From: Janthinobacterium sp. 1_2014MBL_MicDiv | GTDB taxonomy: Bacteria > Pseudomonadota > Gammaproteobacteria > Burkholderiales > Burkholderiaceae_D | DNA length: 64,000 nt | Direction: 5' to 3' | Assembly (NCBI RefSeq): GCF_001865675.1 | Contig: NZ_CP011319.1 | Location: 2,046,001-2,110,000, forward strand | In this document: positions 63,211 through 64,000 of the stretch, in pieces | How positions within the stretch are numbered: the first letter of the stretch is position 1 | Layout of the letters: every line of letters begins with the position of its first letter | Program-made: the position numbers and the translations under genes | The notes under the pieces: generated by a model | The model's database searches: none | The model's input: only the letters and a program-made list of their open reading frames with translations | What the model was told of the DNA's origin: nothing

Positions 63211-64000
63211 ATGCATATGCCCTCTTCATTTCCCCTTCCGCCACTGCCAGGCGGCGAGACGCGCCACGCCGCCCAAGCCTGCCTGGCCGCGCTCGCGCCG
63301 GCGCCAGGCTTGCCGCCAGCACACGCTTCGCCACGCCGCGCGCTGGGCGCCATGGCGGGCCGCCTGAAGCAGGGCGGCGCCATGGTCGCGCGCATGTGCC
63401 TGGGAGAGTCGCCATCAGCGGACGGCGACGCCTGGGCACTGGGCGCGTCCGCAGGCGCATGGTCCTTGCGCTACCGCCATGGAGCGATGCAGGGGGAAAA
63501 GCCGTTGCTGTACCTGTGCAGTCCCGCCTCGCTCCCGGCATTGCGCGGCGTGCTGGCCGAGTCGGGTGAGCGTGGCATCGTCTGCAACGATGCGGAAACG
63601 CAAGCCTCGCGCTGGCACAAGGGCGTGCAGCCTGCGCTGCCCGCCTGGCTGGTTGCGCAGCATAATTGCACGCCGTTCGACCCGGCTAACGGCGAGGAAG
63701 TGCGCGCGATCCTGCGCGCGGCCCTGGAAACCCTGTATGTGGCACGGCAGCCCGGCTATTTCTACCTGGCCACGCATGATGAGGATGCGGGCGATTCGAC
63801 GGTGGCGGCGCCCTTGTCGGCCGCCGATGCGGCAGCGGCCGGCCTGGGCATGTACCGCGTGTCGCCGCCGGGGGCGGCGCCATGCCGGGTGCGCCTGTGC
63901 GGGGCGGGACGGATGCTGGCCGTCGTTGCCGATGCCGCCCGCCTGCTGGAGGAAGACTGGGGCATTGTCGCGCAAGTGTGGAGTTGCCCCAGCTATACGC
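63211..64000 (+). CDS. AceE-like (pyruvate dehydrogenase E1 C-terminal region) protein, partial
   Basis: The frame is open from ATG 63211 (CAGGAG before it) to the right edge, 263 codons so far. The last 120 residues match the transketolase C-terminal part of homodimeric pyruvate dehydrogenase E1: WLVAQHNCTPFDPANGEEV, ILRAALETLYVARQPGYFYL, AAAAGLGMYRVSP, LCGAGRMLAVVADAARLL, EEDWGIVAQVWSCPSY. In AceE these blocks lie near residue 650-780, whereas here only about 155 residues precede them, and the TPP-binding domain GDG..N motif is absent. So this is not a normal AceE. It could be a regulatory or vestigial E1-like protein. It is divergent from the 62-residue gene. Confidence 0.7.
   Translation, partial: MHMPSSFPLPPLPGGETRHAAQACLAALAPAPGLPPAHASPRRALGAMAGRLKQGGAMVARMCLGESPSADGDAWALGASAGAWSLRYRHGAMQGEKPLLYLCSPASLPALRGVLAESGERGIVCNDAETQASRWHKGVQPALPAWLVAQHNCTPFDPANGEEVRAILRAALETLYVARQPGYFYLATHDEDAGDSTVAAPLSAADAAAAGLGMYRVSPPGAAPCRVRLCGAGRMLAVVADAARLLEEDWGIVAQVWSCPSYT

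Overview
The window looks like a chromosomal segment of a high-GC betaproteobacterium, most likely of the Oxalobacteraceae (Janthinobacterium/Massilia/Duganella type). This rests on the protein flavour, the AcnD/PrpF variant of the 2-methylcitrate cycle and the high-GC codon use; it was not tested against any database.

Layout. 1-10314 is a propionate catabolism operon (prpB end, prpC, acnD, prpF, prpE) with an MBOAT O-acyltransferase and a secreted SGNH-like partner inserted between prpF and prpE. 10334-26513 is a compact phage-tail locus: a LexA/CI-type repressor with three related operator sites, a small HTH protein, an antiterminator-like zinc protein, a tail tube, frameshift-linked tail chaperones, a tape measure, a tail hub, a decayed tail-tip gene, two tail fibres, holin, GH19 endolysin and spanins. 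No capsid, portal, terminase or integrase is visible, and the locus sits between housekeeping genes, so it is best read as an F-type (flexible, non-contractile) tailocin. 27003-28481 is an NCS2 purine permease. 28571-30565 is tRNA-Leu(UAA) followed by a 1.9 kb AT-rich islet bounded by a duplicated tRNA 3' end; it holds two IS6-type transposase remnants, heptanucleotide tandem repeats and a small secreted protein. A TonB-dependent receptor (30748-33048, minus) and two small genes follow, one of them faintly Hfq/Sm-like. 34332-37501 is a second, detached tail-fibre cassette whose genes are paralogues of the tailocin genes and include an intact version of the gene that is broken in the main locus.

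37544-49999 and beyond is mostly core genome: a DUF2939 pair, a ParB-like protein, a penicillin-acylase family enzyme, a reverse transsulfuration pair (CBS, cystathionine gamma-lyase), thymidine kinase, a chemoreceptor and the Prc protease. From 50656 to the end come a 1171-residue membrane STAND-type NTPase, a LysR/MFS divergent pair, a pentapeptide-repeat protein, AlaC, QueH, MetE, a 62-residue protein and the start of an AceE-like gene.

The most striking non-coding signal is a module of about 125 bp present four times between 50.7 and 62.9 kb. It has constant internal spacing, a hairpin-forming dyad, a CU-rich anti-Shine-Dalgarno stretch and a near-identical intrinsic terminator. It reads as a family of sibling small RNA genes.
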